A DNA stretch of 64,000 nucleotides from Pelecanus crispus (lineage: Eukaryota; Chordata; Aves; Pelecaniformes; Pelecanidae): the NCBI RefSeq assembly GCF_030463565.1, contig NC_134643.1:40958221-41022220 (forward strand), given 5' to 3'. The notes below the pieces were generated by a model. That model did no database searches. It was not told where the DNA came from and saw only the letters and a list, made by a program, of their open reading frames with translations. Both the position numbers and the translations under genes were made by a program. Shown here in pieces: positions 63,801 through 64,000 of the stretch; the stretch's first letter is position 1, and each line of letters opens with the position of its first letter.

Positions 63801-64000
63801 GGCGGAGGCTGTGGCGGGCGAGCGGCTGCCGGCGGGGACCGGCGGCGGGCGGTGGCCGCCTCCTCACAGCCCACCTTGCGGCCCCCGCTGCCCAGAGCCT
63901 GCCCGGAGCACCTCTACGATTTATTCATTTATTCAGGTGTCAGCAACGCGTCGAGATTCTCCCGGGTGATAAACTCGGGCACTAGAATCGGGCAGCAGCG

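Larger units (their letters stand above)
63330..64000. promoter_or_regulatory. Second CpG island, cut by the window end
   Basis: From about 63.33 kb the DNA changes abruptly from AT-rich to very GC-rich with dense CpG. It includes a minisatellite (63,530-63,770) and a consensus CCAAT box. It lies inside MYRFL intron 2. It could be an internal MYRFL promoter, the promoter of an antisense or non-coding transcript, or only a GC-rich tandem-repeat island. No coding exon in it is recognisable; open frames in three reading frames arise from the repeat. Confidence 0.6.

Noticed and set aside
63399-63985. Overlapping 77-180 codon open frames at the right end
   Set aside because: They are translations of the minisatellite in different frames (RDGTAARRLSG-type repeats), with no splice or family support.
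1-64000. CRISPR arrays, phage, bacterial operons, tRNA or rRNA genes
   Set aside because: No regularly spaced palindromic repeats, no tRNA-like cloverleaf boxes and no rRNA sequence were seen. The gene structure is clearly vertebrate nuclear.

Overview
This is nuclear DNA from a vertebrate, very probably a bird. The genes have short coding exons, large AT-rich introns with GT-AG borders, and CpG-island promoters. The repeats include a truncated CR1 LINE that ends in the avian-type tandem tail (ATTCTATG-like units) at about 10.18-10.24 kb, plus older CR1 remnants. Two real protein-coding genes are present, both on the + strand: RAB3IP (Rabin8), with its complete coding sequence, and the first two coding exons of MYRFL (myelin regulatory factor-like). 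These genes are neighbours in the same order on human chromosome 12q15, so the window is a conserved vertebrate synteny block. I see no bacterial-type system, CRISPR array, tRNA, rRNA or intact transposon.

Layout. 1-16.1 kb is intergenic sequence upstream of RAB3IP. I find no gene there, only CR1 fragments, one LTR-like fragment, a TAG/TAA microsatellite and a modest GC-rich patch near 4.6-5.0 kb. About 16.1-17.65 kb is a strong CpG island, the likely RAB3IP promoter with a non-coding first exon. It contains a perfect NRF-1 palindrome, a CTCF-like core, GC boxes and a 65-nt pure purine tract built on (AAAG)11. 17.65-25.17 kb is the long first intron. 25,198-50,496 holds ten RAB3IP coding exons; joined, they stay in one frame for 459 codons plus a stop, with no frameshift. 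A probable polyA signal lies at 50,760. About 2.7 kb further on, MYRFL begins at an ATG at 53,467. Its first coding exon splices in phase to a second at 60,561-60,651, and later exons lie beyond the window. From about 63.33 kb to the end there is a second CpG island, with a GC-rich minisatellite and a consensus NF-Y/CCAAT box. It sits inside MYRFL intron 2 and no exon in the window explains it.

How the genes work. From family knowledge, Rabin8 is the guanine-nucleotide exchange factor that activates RAB8 (and RAB10) in vesicle traffic to the primary cilium and plasma membrane. The Sec2-type coiled coil that does this is encoded by the end of coding exon 2 and by exons 3-5. MYRFL belongs to the membrane-tethered, self-cleaving MYRF transcription-factor family; only its acidic N-terminus is seen here. 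Their adjacency is old synteny, not evidence of a shared pathway.

The most useful second-look items are the out-of-frame uORF overlapping the RAB3IP start codon, the unexplained terminal CpG island with minisatellite, the CTCF/NRF-1/purine-tract arrangement in the RAB3IP promoter, and four consecutive frame-neutral exons in the Rabin8 GEF region. I did not find a convincing new biological system. Most other open frames, including those of 200-330 codons in the GC-rich island, look like composition artefacts.
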